Positions 64,000 to 64,000 of a stretch of 64,000 nucleotides of DNA are shown one piece after another. Origin of the DNA: Cupriavidus gilardii (GTDB lineage Bacteria; Pseudomonadota; Gammaproteobacteria; Burkholderiales; Burkholderiaceae); contig NZ_VZOV01000019.1 of NCBI RefSeq assembly GCF_008801915.1, positions 55,462-119,461 of the forward strand, read 5' to 3'. Numbering within the stretch: position 1 is the stretch's first letter; each line of letters begins with the position of its first letter. A program made the translations under genes and the position numbers. Under the pieces are notes generated by a model. The model did no database searches. It was given only the letters and a program-made list of their open reading frames with translations, and had not been told where the DNA came from.

Positions 64000-64000
64000 T

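Overview
The window is about two-thirds GC, densely coded, and free of tRNA, rRNA, CRISPR, transposase and phage structural genes. Gene content points to a Burkholderiales beta-proteobacterium of the Cupriavidus/Ralstonia type. The signs are two Bug/TctC-type solute receptors, an aerobic benzoyl-CoA (box) cluster, a heavy-metal RND efflux operon, many LysR regulators and a class D beta-lactamase. The species assignment is an inference; no marker gene is present.

Layout. 1-8.4 kb: 5' part of a low-affinity iron permease-like gene, a low-complexity BON-domain protein, a ParB-like nuclease-fold protein, a SecDF-like fragment, cheV, a possible structured RNA leader ahead of two small genes, an OXA-type beta-lactamase and a large orphan protein. 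8.4-14.7 kb: a czcCBA-like RND efflux operon headed by a small secreted protein. 15-28.8 kb: a catabolic island organised around an FCD-type GntR regulator. It holds an amidase and MFS transporter, a heme-oxygenase-like diiron oxidase with an aldehyde dehydrogenase, an HbpS/GlcG protein and a 2Fe-2S flavoreductase, an ornithine cyclodeaminase-like dehydrogenase with a TauE/SafE permease, and a divergent permease with two ferredoxins. Almost every transcription unit there starts next to a GTATAC-centred palindrome, so the whole set looks like one regulon. 28.8-33 kb: small genes, DUF2062, and a Fur-boxed TonB-dependent receptor.

33-39.1 kb: a LysR gene divergent from an acyl-CoA ligase, acyl-CoA dehydrogenase, Bug receptor and class III CoA-transferase operon. 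39.2-50.3 kb: the benzoyl-CoA epoxidase pathway. boxCBA read leftward; a DUF4863 gene, boxD, benzoate-CoA ligase, an alpha/beta hydrolase and an aromatic-acid MFS carrier read rightward. Between them lie TGCA-N6-TGCA sites like those bound by BoxR, but no boxR gene is in the window. Together these genes should import benzoate, make benzoyl-CoA, epoxidise it, open the ring hydrolytically and oxidise the resulting semialdehyde.

50.4-60.3 kb: VOC proteins, another MFS carrier, two LysR genes, a nitronate monooxygenase-like enzyme, a putative PD-(D/E)XK protein, a Bug receptor and a zinc-ribbon threonine synthase-like enzyme. 60.5-63.8 kb: a large SF2 helicase with a nuclease-like C-terminal part and visibly lower GC, probably an acquired defence gene. 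The window ends in a 23-base G run that looks like an assembly edge.

The least explained and most promising part is the GTATAC regulon at 15-28.8 kb, where a diiron oxidase sits with its own three-protein 2Fe-2S electron supply.
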